Below, one piece after another: positions 12,811-24,600 of a DNA stretch of 64,000 nt. Each line of letters starts with the position of its first letter. Position 1 is the first letter of the stretch. The notes below the pieces were generated by a model that made no database searches, had not been told where the DNA came from, and saw nothing but the letters and a program-made list of their open reading frames with translations. Source of the DNA: Volvox africanus (Eukaryota; Chlorophyta; Chlorophyceae; Chlamydomonadales; Volvocaceae); assembly GCA_030268105.1 (NCBI GenBank), contig BSDZ01000021.1, forward strand, positions 682,001 through 746,000. The letters run 5' to 3'. The position numbers and the translations under genes are program-made.

Positions 12811-13391
12811 ATTATTATTATTATTACATTACTCCGGCCGAAGCCTGGCGTGTGTTAAGGGGGAGACGGCACTGAGGGGGTATACTCACGGACTCCATAT
12901 ACTCCATATCTCCACCGCTATCCCGGTTGATCGTCCATCTTCTTCGACCAACGTTGAACCATTATCGCTGGCCACACGCCACACTCTCGCTGTGGGACAC
13001 GACCCGTTCTTGCATCTTGCCAGAGTCGGGTGCTCCTGTATACACCAGGCCTCCTGAAATCTGCACCGCCCATGTCACGCACCACCACATGGCACCCTTC
13101 GCTTGCGGCACCCTTGTCCTGGCGGAGGGTACTTAGCCCCCTACGACCTGCTTCAGCCGCTGAGGAATTCTGCACCCCTCGTAGAGGTCACCATCCAAGT
13201 CTCGTGCGAGATTCGGCCAAGCCATGCTTTTTAGTAGCCTCCGATTAATTTATTGTCCAGTTCCAGAGGGGCCTTTATCTCCTCATCCATGGCTCATAGC
13301 CTTCTGGTGATGGGCTTGCCACCATCTACCCACTGTTTGCTGAAAGCCTCGGAGAACCCGTGGTGACAGCGATGGGATTCGAACCCATACC
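12811..13391 (-). mobile_element. Candidate tRNA-headed SINE (family C)
   Basis: On the minus strand the segment begins with a tRNA-like 3' half at about 13361-13391: a 5-bp T-stem around loop TTCGAAT, acceptor-like cgctgtc and an encoded CCA. It ends in a TAA-type tail at 12811-12826. Just inside the tail, aacacacgccaggc resembles the corresponding end of family B and of the fragment at 16083-16160, as expected for SINEs served by one LINE. I see no matching tRNA 5' half or A box, so this is a relic or an unusual head rather than a functional tRNA gene. Target duplications were not found. Confidence 0.4.
13372..13388 (-). other. tRNA-like T-arm (pol III B-box type)
   Basis: The minus strand reads ATGGG-TTCGAAT-CCCAT, a perfect T-arm, followed by a seven-base acceptor-like strand and CCA. 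A class-II-like variable region could precede it, but no anticodon arm pairs. Confidence 0.45.
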
Positions 13392-13620
13392 TCCTGATGG
13401 GATCGATAATGCATAGACAACATTAAGGTAAAGATACATTGTAATTTACACCTGCGTGTAAGCTACAAAAATCCAACAATCCCATGCATCTCGGGGTAGG
13501 TTGATGGGATCTGGTTGAATAGTTTCCTGACCACACGTTATTTGCAAAAATTGGAAGAAATCAACCATCAGCCTGGGCATTTGACATATAAGAAGTCAAA
13601 CACAAACCCTGCCATCTAAA

Positions 13621-13666
13621 GATGTGTTGGACGATGTGTTGGACGCAGCACATCGTCCAACACATC
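13621..13666. repeat. 18-bp perfect inverted repeat (hairpin)
   Basis: Arms gatgtgttggacgatgtg (13621-13638) and its reverse complement (13649-13666) are separated by 10 bp. The left arm itself contains two copies of gatgtg, and the surrounding sequence is non-coding. Confidence 0.7.
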
Positions 13667-13771
13667 GTTAAAGTGATGTCATGCTTTAACAGCATTAACA
13701 AAAAAAGATAAACACCCTGGCAAAAAGCGGCAAGCTGATCTGAGGTGGCCATCCACATGTTGTATCTCTGG

Positions 13772-13863
13772 GTTAATATCCGCCAAACTGTTTAGGCCCG
13801 ATCGGATGATGTCCAGTATCCTGAATATTCTGAATATTAGCCTTAAATACCCCAGGATACTAC
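13772..13863 (+). repeat. 92-bp dispersed repeat family D, copy 2
   Basis: Second copy of the 9726-9817 repeat with identical outer ends and scattered internal substitutions. Flanks differ, which supports a defined mobile unit rather than a segmental duplication. Confidence 0.65.
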
Positions 13864-14262
13864 ACCTCATAAGCCGTTCGCCTTCTTTACCCAGAAGTTA
13901 TTAGGCAAGGGTAGCTAACCATGTGCCATTCAATCATCTTTGCCATGGTAAGGGCAAAAAAACATGCGAAGGAACGTTGCACACTACCACCACCAGAGAG
14001 GGCTGTTTTCTTTTGAGGTACCAAGAGCTGCTTCATCCACCACATTCCCTATATACGCCCCTCCACTAGTTCTTCTTTTCGATGTAGCTCTCTCATATCC
14101 TAATCGCCTTCCATCGTCATGTGAGTCTGTTCGTGATTGGGGAGAGGTCTTGCGTGATGCGGACCCATTCTTGCGTTTATGTTAATATAGTTGTCTATCC
14201 ACCATCATCACAGCCTGTTGCCTACATACGTAGTCAATCGGTTGAGGATAACGACATTGATA

Positions 14263-15351
14263 CTAGGATTCAACTGCTGTATTAATATTTTTGGCCATCT
14301 GAATCAGTAGTGCTGATCTGAAAGATGGTGTTACCAATGAAGGTAATTGCTTCGGCCTTAGTCTTTGGCATCGAGTCCTCAGCAATCTACAAGGCAAGGA
14401 GATTATGCATAGGTTATTAAGCTTTTTACTATAACTTGAAGATTCGTTATACAAGCAATGTGGCAAAGTAGCTTGCAATGCTTATCTAGGCAAAGGCAGG
14501 TAAGGACATAATAACGAAGGTGCGTGTACACCAAAAATGAGCTATGACATCATGCATAAACCTGTTGATCAGAAAGCACGAATACTAGCAGGATCTGGAA
14601 ACATAAGCTTGGTGCGCACTGTGTCGAAGGCGAGGAAACAGATCCACTAAGTCGCGCACATAATACCCAACCATCTGAGTTGGGTAATAAGAATGCTTAC
14701 TAAAAACATTTTTAGTTAACATTGAGACAAGCTGCTATGCTAACTCGCTCTAATGTGATTGAATAATTAACTGACTGATTGATGACTTGCCTTGGCGAGT
14801 AACATTGGCGAAAATGACACCAAAGATGGCGACATTAGTGCGAACGCTGAAGAAGATCAAAGACGCACTTGCGCCGGCGTACGTTGCTGCGAAGGCGAAT
14901 CCTCGGAAGCATTTTGAAAGCATGTGAAAGCTTATCCACTGCATAGCCCGTACACAACGATCAAACTGATTACAACATTACTAAAAGAGCCTTTAAGGTT
15001 GGATGGCGGCCGCAATTCTTACCTTTCGCGAGTAGAACACCAAGCACAGGCGATGCTGACAATTTTGGCTAACTTGTAATAATTGCCAGAAAAAGAGCGC
15101 TTACATAAATAAACTCATCTAAAGCAATCTGATAGTTTTCACATGATTTTCGGGCCATCCTTGGGGTCCAAGATTCGGTCAATGATGACCGCCGTGTACC
15201 CGAAAATGATCGTGCAACAGCTGCTGCTATCACAGCTGCCATCCTTGATGTAATGCGTCATACAAGCAATCATCTGATTGCGTAGGAGGCACCAGCCCAG
15301 TCGGAACCTTTTCCGTTGCTCATTCAGGCTAAGATGAACGATGATGAACAC
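14263..15351 (-). CDS. Weak exon candidates, possible membrane protein, unidentified
   Basis: Three separated minus-strand stretches look more coding than their surroundings. Around 15140-15350 a frame contains FGYTAVIIDRILDPKDGP. Around 14790-14900 there is a hydrophobic segment (ASLIFFSVRTNVAIFGVIF). Around 14290-14390 there is an acidic and polar segment (IAEDSMPKTKAEAITFIGN). Plausible splice acceptors precede some of them. I could not chain them with consistent phases and recognise no family, so this may be a decayed gene or chance reading frames. Confidence 0.2.
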
Positions 15352-16082
15352 CAGACCACCCTAACAGGCTAATATTTAAAACAATTTGGGATGATTGGGT
15401 CGGCTGGCCACTTGCTTCCACTTCGGAGGACCCGCAGCCAAAAGCGAAATTAACAACTTTCGTCTTTCCCGGCCCTCGGCTTTTTTGAGGACAGAAATGG
15501 ACCTCATAAGAGGAGAAACTTTTCGAATCGCCAACTTAAACATCGGCCTAGCTTAGTCTACATTTTTTTAGCTTTTTCGAGGAGGTATATTTGGACAAAT
15601 CGAAGTCACTATCCTCGCACCCTAGCATGCTGAAACAATACTTAAATTTATAGTTAACACATGCTAAATAACCAGCCATACTAAATCAAGCAACGCAAGC
15701 AAGTACTATACATGCGGCAACATATGTTGCAACACATCCTATATAACCGGCCTTGTATCATTCCTTGTAATCAAGTAGATACGAGTGACCAATGCTGCGC
15801 TTCATGCATGCATGTGCATGTCTGCTGTGTGCAGGTTACCGTCCCGGAGTCAAGGTCTGCACGTAAGCTAGGAGCCAGCTGCTGGCACATTATTCATGCA
15901 CGTATGCATCTCATTTGCTTATTCTTCAAGCGACGACTATCTATCTGCTGGACGATGGCGCAAACTCCGTCTCCCTAACATCTCTGTTTGCATCAAGAAC
16001 TTGATTGCCTGACGCAAAGCTGGCATATCTGTCATCACGCCCGGTGGTGCGGGCGTACATACCGGGGATGCAGGTTATGCAA

Positions 16083-16160
16083 CCCCTGCCTCAGTTCCCC
16101 GCCCCCTTAAAACACGCCAGGCTACGGCCGGTGTACTACAACAACTACTATTATTATCGA
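16083..16160 (+). mobile_element. SINE family C 3'-end fragment
   Basis: A plus-oriented piece with tgcctcagttccccgc, then ccccttaaaacacgccaggc and a short ACTATTATTAT tail. It matches the 3' end of the element at 12811-13391 on the opposite strand. Confidence 0.5.
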
Positions 16161-16625
16161 TCATCAAGCAACGAATGTTATGTATATATGTACATACTTA
16201 ATGCAGAGGCAACTTCGTTTCCTTACGAAATTGTTTTTGCTTGGTGCAGTAGTCGTCACTCTATCTATCTTATCGCTCTGAGCACATTGGCGCATGCACG
16301 CACGTTGCCATGAAGGATGTGATGACTTTCTGGGCTCCACTGACGTACACTTTGTTAGATCGTACTTACCTCGCTGTTGTAATCAGATACATACGTGGAA
16401 GCAAGGCATACATTAAAATATTTCTTGGACGGATTGATGGATGGGCACCTGCCCTAGCTGGCAAGGTCGATATAAAATATTCATCTCGTGCACTCACTCG
16501 AGCTTGCGTCAGCTTGCTTTCATTTCATCGTGCATGCAAACCTCTCTTCTTGGACGGTGCCCAGCGCAAAGTGTTGGTCTCCATCATGGCAAGCTCTGTC
16601 ACTCTAAAAAGGCGGGGTTGGGTAT

Positions 16626-16690
16626 GTCCGTCCGTCCGTCCGTCCCTCCGTCCGTCCGTCCGTTCGTCCATCCGTCCGTCCGTCAGTCAG
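16626..16690. repeat. CCGT tetranucleotide microsatellite
   Basis: About fifteen copies of gtcc/ccgt units with a few substitutions, running into cagtcagt. Confidence 0.8.
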
Positions 16691-17049
16691 GGGGATCAGT
16701 CAATCACTCAGTCAGCACGCAGTGCATGACCAGGCAGAAACGTTCCAAGAGTCTTATCTGTATATTGTCGCTGATAATCAAATTATTTAGCAAAGGAAAA
16801 TCATTCAGATATAGTCCGTGCGTTTATATTTGTCACACCCCAACAAAATCTTTCCACACTAGCTAAGATGTGATGTTGATAAAATTAAAACTCCATTGTT
16901 TTTGAATTTTTAACGAGTCAACGGGGTCTGGACAAGTTTCACAAGTTTTGATTGTCTGTGGTTGATTGCTTGCTCATCCGTCCGAGGTCACAACCGCCTC
17001 TTGCGCTAGCTTCTCGCCCTACTTCGCTTGAAACCCACTTAAATGCAAG

Positions 17050-17145
17050 TCCATGGTCCAAACGGGGCTGGCACATGGATAGCGGCCGCAAAGAGCAAGA
17101 GAACCTGCGAAATCAAACAACCCATGGAACCCTAGCGGCCTCATC
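17050..17145 (+). mobile_element. SINE-like family B fragment, copy 4
   Basis: It shares ggggctggcacatggatag, gcggccgc, cctgcgaaatcaaacaaccc and ggaaccctagcggcc with copy 2 at 6590-6815. Only the central block is present. Confidence 0.55.
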
Positions 17146-17149
17146 ATGA

Positions 17150-20100
17150 TGGTGTATATATGCTTACATACCCGACGGTGTATAAAACCTGTCCCGTGCT
17201 TTTACTTAAGCAATCTGCCTGGACGAATGTTGAGCGAGGTTCCCCACCATTTTTCGGCCATCATGAAGCCAACACGCGCTTGTCGGAATGTTGTCCGCAA
17301 AGAGGACTCCCCTTTGGAGGTCCTCACGGGGCCCCACCACTGCCAGGCCAGGCAGCACCAGCAAACCATGTGGGAGTGCAATTCAGTAGTGGAAAGCAAA
17401 GGTGGGACGCATCAGCCTTCTTACACCGGTCCAGGGGGCCCGGCAAAGTGGCATGTGGCATGTGGCATAAAGGCGTGTGGTTGCGTCGGACTCGGTGAAT
17501 AGAAGCAGAGGAAAGAAAAAGGGAAAGGGAGGATTGCCCGTCCTGCCGTGTATGTAAATCATAAAGGCTCTGGGCCAGGCCTATACACGATAACATGGCA
17601 TCCTGGGGCATGCATGGCGGCTGGAAAACCCAAGGCCTTCCAAGTGAGGCCGGATGCACCTATGCGTGTATTGTTCTGCTGTGGGGCAGCAATGTTATTG
17701 CGTGGGAGAATGGTCATTGATGACACCATTCACAAAGGCTGTGTACTTTCAGGATGGATTTATTTTATATACATGTCCAGATCCACGAACGAAACCACAT
17801 ACATACATTAATATGCGCTCTTGAGCACCGGCAAACACAATACACAGTCTCTCTCTCGGCTTTGGACTCATCAAACATGCCTCTGGGCGTCCCTCAAGGT
17901 GTGGTGAATGAAGCTGCCTGCTGGGACCGCAGTGGCGGCGCTGGCACATATACCCTCCATTGAACGCACACCGCGAAACATGTATTGTGACCGCTGCCCT
18001 GTCCACCTGCCATTTGCCGGTCATTTGGGCCGACACCCGTACACAAAGATCCACATACACACATCCTGAGCATCCGTCCGCCAGTCGAGCACAGCTTACC
18101 ACGACCATCAAACCAGCCGCGATGCAACCAGCAACATGCAAGTCGGGAACGATACCCCCTGCGATATTAATTGTTGAAGCGCATTAATAAAAAACACCGG
18201 CGGTTTCAATTCGATGATGTCCAATGATGTCCATACCGAGGTCTGCACAGCCCAGGCGCAGGCCCGCGTATGCATAGCCCCACCACCGCCATGTCATCTG
18301 CTGACAGGACAGGGGGCCCCCACCGGCGGTCTACTCTTGGTGCTCAGCAAAGACATGCAATGACATACACCATAAACAGCGTTGAGCAACGCATACACTG
18401 AACTGAGAACGACTCGTTTGGTTGCATCATGCGCGAAAAGGTTTCTGTTGTGTACAAGGTCGCTGGCTGGTCTTCTCCATCTAGAGCGACCGCACGGTGC
18501 CATCAAAACACAGTTAGGCCCCGCACATAAAACCAACTAAAGAACATCCGCCGCGTCCTCTGGAACCGCAGCACCGCGTCTTCCGGAATGTACGCACACG
18601 CCGCAGAAATTCACCGCCAACCCCAACCTCCCACGTAACCTTGCTACATATGCTCATGAAGGGCAGGAAACGCTCTCCCGCCTGGTGGCGAAAAAGTTGC
18701 AACTGCACGAGGTCGATGTAGATGATCATCAAACAGATAGCCATTAAGATGTGAGTTGCCATCGTACATACATGTGGCGCTTCGTGTAAGGTTACGACCT
18801 GTGAAAGGCGCGGAAGGCAGTGGAGTGTGGCGGACAGCAGCCCGTCGCGGCCTAAATAACGCTGAACCCACCCAACCCCCATGTTCCTTGCAAACGCCGC
18901 GGGATGTGACACCACAACAGCTTCCTCACGTTGGTACAAGCCACACGTAAGCGGAAGGACCACCTTGGAACTCTCCGTACAACTGTTGAAACGAAATTCA
19001 CGACAATGACAACGACAATCGATACCAATATCTCATTATGAGTATGTGAGCAGCTTCTGACCGGTGGCTACAGACTGTTCCCGGCGCGCAACCGCTGAGG
19101 TGCAAGATCCGGCATTTAGCCCCCCTGCGGATTGGGGACCTGTATTTTGAATTCAAAGAAGAGACTGAGCCTCGTGCATTGCCCCCACGCCAAAGCGCAT
19201 TCAGAAATTTAAAGCCGTGGGTGCACACCTTGATTTACGGGACCAGCACCCACAGAGGTCATGTGGGGCAAACCCATGTTCTTCTTCCTACAAGTGGCTT
19301 TCGCGGTGGCTTATGTTTACATTTGGCCGTATGAATACTAGGAAGTGCGAGTTTCCCTGTTATCATCAACAATCGGCATTCGCGGCCAGGTGTACCATAC
19401 ATGCCAGGTGTACCATACACGTACCCTGGCTCAGGGTTAGACGTGATGGGATGCGATGAAGTTTTGACGCGCCGGATACTGGTTTGTGGTTTCTGAGCGA
19501 CGCGGGCCTTATGTCCCAGTTGCCGTCTTCCCCACCTTCAGGACCTGCGTCAGGATTAATGCTGTCTCTGAACACGTCTTTGAGAGCAGTCAACTCTCCA
19601 CTTGCCTCCGGGCCGTCACCGCCTCCCCACCTTATCATGCCCACCGCTCCCCTCAAGTATTATATCCACTCGCAAACACATACGCACATGAAGTCCGCTC
19701 CCTCCACCTCTACCATCTCCACTCTACCCCACCCTGCTCTTCAACTCTCAAGCGCGCATCGCTTGCTTGCTTGCCTGCCTGCCTGGGCACGCTCCGAAAG
19801 GCGCCCCTCGGAAGAATCCTCCGTACCAGACACAAGACACTACCAGCCCCTTGGGACGCCCGTTCCTATTTCTTGATCCCCACACCCTAACACTCCTTTA
19901 CCCCGTTAAGAGTTCCACCGCACCTTCAGGTATTCACAGACCACTGTACAAACGGTGGGAAGCAGTCGTTGCTACTACGGCAGCAGCGGCATTAGCACCG
20001 GCACCATCAGTAACACGCAGGTCCGCAAACGTATCGGCAGCAGCCGAGCTGATCGGCAAACGCCCCTTAATCAGTGCAACCGCGGTGCAGTGGCAGCGGC

Positions 20101-21600
20101 CGATACGACTGCCACCTGAGTCACCCCTGATGTTACCCAAGACGATAGTCCATGTGGCGACTCCTCTTTTTTGTTTTCGTCGTGCCCCCCCTCTTTAGGA
20201 AAACCTTCCATCCTTTTACACACAAAGACACAAAAGCAACACCTAAACGGAGGTCGAGAAGTCGGGCGGGGCAGATGAGCAACCATTCCAGATGGTCCAC
20301 GCCGCCCTCCCTTTTCGACGCCCAGCCACTACTCCATAGTTTCACCGCTTCTTCAAAAATCTCACGCACCCTCATAAGGCTGCTGTCCGCAAGTTTCCCT
20401 CCCTGTTGCCCTTCAGTTTATTTCCCTCCCTTTCCTGCCCGTGTAGCCTGCCCTGCCCCGTTCCTTTCACTCTTAACCATGGCGCGCGATGTCCGTTATT
20501 TCCTTACTGGCGAGCGCGACACATCACTCCGCTACCAGCCATGCAGGATTGCGCAGATGGCCTGATAACAGCCATGAGCATCCGCGTCTCCAGCCTCACC
20601 AAACAGCCCCTATGCACATCGTATAGCAAAAAGCCCGCACATCGTACTGGGCAAGACACCCGAACACTCGAACTTGGCAATATAACAAGTACCATTGCCC
20701 CAACAGCAACGCGAGGGTTCCGCGGCGTTGGGGGGCGCCCTAAGCAGGTGGGCCTTTAAGCATCACATCGTTGCGAGGGCCCCGATGGAAGCAATTTTAG
20801 GGAAGGGGTGATCCATCGCATACACAAACATATGTGCATGCGCGTGCACATAAACACAAGCCCAACCGCCCCATTGGGCTTCACAGCTCCTGACATCCGG
20901 ACCTGTTCCTACCAATCATGACCATCTCCAGTACCCTTTTTATTAACCATCAACCGTTTCCGTTTTTAAGCCATTTGCCGCCCAAATAACGTACTACAGA
21001 GCAGCTTAACACAGCCACGTCGCGCTGGCAACATTTGCACCGGGTGCAGCTTTGCGCCGTGTTACGGAATCTGATTAATTGATGTGATGCGGCAGACCTA
21101 GCGGCTTGCGCCCTTCACCCTTTACCCCTTCTCCTTTCCCAGTCCCACGCCTCGGCAATGATTTTAAGTTTGTTCCCAGCACCCTCAAGGGTCAGCGCAT
21201 CCAAATTACCCACATCGCCCACCTGCCATATGAATTCCGAACTCGCGTATGCAAAATGCGCCAAAATGCACCTCTGCCTGTTTCTAACGATCCGTTCCCA
21301 CATATGTTTTCCGACTGAAGGGTTACACTTTTGCAAAAATCCTTTCGGCGAAAATCAGGAGGGAGTGATGGGCTGGCGGGCCCCAAGGGGATCACCGGAG
21401 GGGTCCCCGGTCAGATGTCACGTGCTGGGATTCCCCGACGACCGCATTGCGTCGCAGCTGGAAGGAGCCCGCAATGTTCCTGGATGGGCGAGATCGCGGT
21501 CCCCACACCCTTCTGTGCGGCCTGTGTGCAAATTCACCACCATCATCATCACCACCATCGTTGCTACGTGCAGTTGCTCTAAAGTCGTCTTCCCCCGGAC
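17150..21600. other. No confident gene; downstream region of the kinase-like gene in its right part
   Basis: Scattered open frames occur on both strands, for example minus-strand hydrophobic stretches near 18700-18790 and 18340-18470, but none shows a recognisable family or a phase-consistent exon chain. The stretch at about 19620-20450 is pyrimidine-rich on the plus strand. A minus-strand TGTAA (21323-21327), the usual chlorophyte poly(A) signal, lies about 350 bases past the kinase-like stop codon. Confidence 0.45.
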
Positions 21601-21672
21601 GGCCTCATTCCCCTCCTGAAAACGCAGTCCGACAAATCGCATCATTAGATATTGTGTGTGCCAACCTATCAA

Positions 21673-24600
21673 TCAGGTGTTGCTATTTCCCGTGCCATGG
21701 CCGCACGGCACAGTGAGACAGCCGAGCGACGCGCTGGTGGCGGAGATCATGGCCGACATCCTGCTGCTGCCACTGCTGGGGCCGCCAACACCACTGCCAC
21801 CAGCAGTGCTACCGTTCGCGGCAGCAGCAGCCGCGGCGGCACATGACCCGCTGCTTTGAGGCTGGGAGAGCCGCAGCCCTGCCCCCGCCGTAGGCGGTGT
21901 CGGCGTTGACCCCGATAAACCGACAAGTGCGCTGCTGCTGGCGCAGCGGCCGCCCATAGAAGCGGCGGCTGCGGCTGTCCCTGGCTGCTTGCCGATGCTT
22001 GCATGTACGGACGCCCTGGCGACAAGTTGTTGCTGATAGGGAGGCGTCCCCGCGGGGCCACTGAAGCTATCGCAGATGTTGGCCCAGGCGGTCGGCGCGT
22101 GGCTCTGACCCGCACCGCAGCGGCTGCCAGTGGCAGCCAGCAGCGCGGCGGGGATTACGCAGCCACCGCCGCTGCGTGCGCTGCCAGCAGTGGACCCAGG
22201 CCGATGGCTCAGGCCGCGAAACATGCGGAAGCTGCGGGCGGCGGCAGTGGCGGTGGAGCGCACCCGCCCGCTGGTGCCGTTGACGACACCGGAACGGCCT
22301 CCTCCAGTCGTACCGCCAGTCGGGGAGCTGTATGCAGTCCCGCCGCCGGATGCCTCGGTGTGTTCGTTGGTGTCGGCATGCTCCGTAAACCGATCGGTGT
22401 CCGAGTAGTTGTCATCGTCATCCATGAGTCCACCGCCACCGCCGCCACTGGCGCGCCGCGGCGCCGTCAGTGCCGTCAGTAGCGCAGCCGGCAGCGACGA
22501 CTTCAGCGGCGGAGGCGGAGGCGGAGGCGCGCTGTTGCACGCTGACAGGTCACCGCCGCCGTCAGCGCCAGCAGCGGATCCCCCCTTTCCACCCGAGGCA
22601 TCGTTGGCTCCGAACGCCAGCTCCAGCGGCGGGCGCACTAGGGAATAGTTGTCATCGCCGTTGCTCAGGTCGCGGCTGGAGAGGGGCAGTGAGAGCGTGA
22701 AGGACAATCGGGAGTCTCCGGTCATCTCGCCCATGCTGCTGCCGCCGTAGCCGAAGCCATGATTGTGGTCACCAGCCAGATCCCGATTCGCGGGCAGCCC
22801 GAACAAGTGGGCGCGCAGGGAGCGCATTTCGGACAACACCACCTGCAGGCGGGTGGGAGTTAGGTGGGGGTTGGGTGTGGAATTTGGAACGAAAGGGGCG
22901 GGGCGAAAGGGTAGGGATAGAACACATTAGGGAAAAGAGCCACACGTCGAGATGCGCCGGTAACTGACTCCATGGCCGAGATGAACAGGCAACATGGATA
23001 TGCCGCTCATACGCTACCACCATATCATATCGGGACTCACACCCCTTCCTATTTCCCCAACCTTCTGGGGCCTTCGGCCCCGTCTGCAGAGCTAGTTCCT
23101 CCTCCCGACCGCCTTACGTTCATGCAGGGCCGCTGCATGGGTAAGGGTGCCCAGCAACGCCGCGCCAACTGTACGTAGCCGGCCGGCAGCTCCGTACTGA
23201 AGGGCAGCTGCTCATCCAGTGAGCCGATCTCCTTGACCCGCAACACCTGCTGCTCAGACGACGCGGTAGGAGGGGGATCGGAACCGGGATGAGGGGACCA
23301 CAATGGGTCAATCGTTGCAAAGCGCTTGATTTGCATCAATTATTGCGACCAGGAAAACGCACAGGAAGAGGTTAAGGACTTGGGGCAATTTGGTAGCGGT
23401 GCCAGATAATGGAGAGGGGGGGAAAGCCACGCACCGTGCGCAAACAAACCACAAATGCACTGCATCCCCCCCTCGATGCACTGCACCACTCTCCACCGGC
23501 TTTATCACATCATTTCCATGCGAGTAGGCATAGTCCTCCTCCCAGATTCGCAGATACTTGACCCCAAACCCTGTCCCCCGACAAAGACTCCTTATCCTAG
23601 CAACCCTGTACCCCCGACCAGGACCTCCAACTCGACCTCGAGCTCCTTCCCCTCCCCCTCCAGGCCCCCCCACTCATCGGGCACCCCAGTGCTCGCAATC
23701 CTTCTTCCCCCGAAGCCCCGGCAGGAGAGGAGCCCAGCTACCCGTCCATTGTCCCTTTGCACTTACGTCCTGCGTAGCCAGGTGCTGAAAAGGCGGCTGT
23801 CCTGAGACCAGGTACCACATCAACATGCCCAGCGAGTACACTGCGCGCATCGCCAGAGGGGAAACGAGATAAAGTTTAGAGATGACCGGGCTTGGATGGC
23901 GATGAGCAAATGTAGGAAACACTTCCGGCTGTGAAACTTCCAGGGAGGCACCTCAATAAGCAACGATAAAGAAAACCACTTTCCCAGCCCCGCAGCTACG
24001 CAGGCATCTGCCAACCCACCGTCACACGAGGGCGTGATGCCATGTGCACTTGCGGTTGTCCCACCCGCGTCCTGCAGCAGAGCGCATCGGAGGGGGAACG
24101 GAGGGGATGAACAGAGCAGAGCTCGTTATGCGGCCAGCTGCGAGGCGGGAAATGCCGGGCGCAAGTGGGCATCAAGATTTCATCGAGAGGAGGAACAGAG
24201 AGCGAGAAATCAAGGCATCGAAAAAGAAAACGAACGAGGGTTTGGATGCACGTTCTCACCTGCCCCATAAGCAACGAAGACGCGCAGCGGAAACGTCTGC
24301 TGTTGCCACCCAGGCTGCCTCCGTAGCTTCCGTCGCCGAAGTGCCGGTTGTGGTGATTTCCAGCTCGCTGACGACTGCCATTGCGGCACCCGACGCTCTG
24401 GTCCAGGGGCCCGAGAGACATGCTGCCACTGCCGTTGCCGCTGCGCCGAGCCAGCACAGGCAGACCCCAGCCCAAACCGCCGCCGTTCAACAATTCGGGG
24501 GCGCACCACAGCATGTGGTCCCGCGGCAGACCCACAAGCCGCGCACGGCCCCAGGTCTGCAGCTGCAGCATTGCGGGGCCGACCGCAGGCAGCGACAGCA

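Larger units (their letters stand above)
15352..17025. other. Repeat-rich, no supported gene
   Basis: The stretch contains the exon-like fragment at 15835-15862 (acceptor, about 28 bases, donor), the family C 3'-end fragment at 16083-16160 and the CCGT microsatellite at 16626-16690. No other coding signal was convincing. Confidence 0.45.

Noticed and set aside
13361..13391. Functional tRNA gene
   Set aside because: Only the T-arm, acceptor-like strand and CCA are recognisable. No anticodon arm or 5' half pairs, so it is treated as a SINE head relic.
18294..18963. Possible membrane-protein exons on the minus strand
   Set aside because: Hydrophobic stretches exist but no family features, phases or splice pattern could be established.
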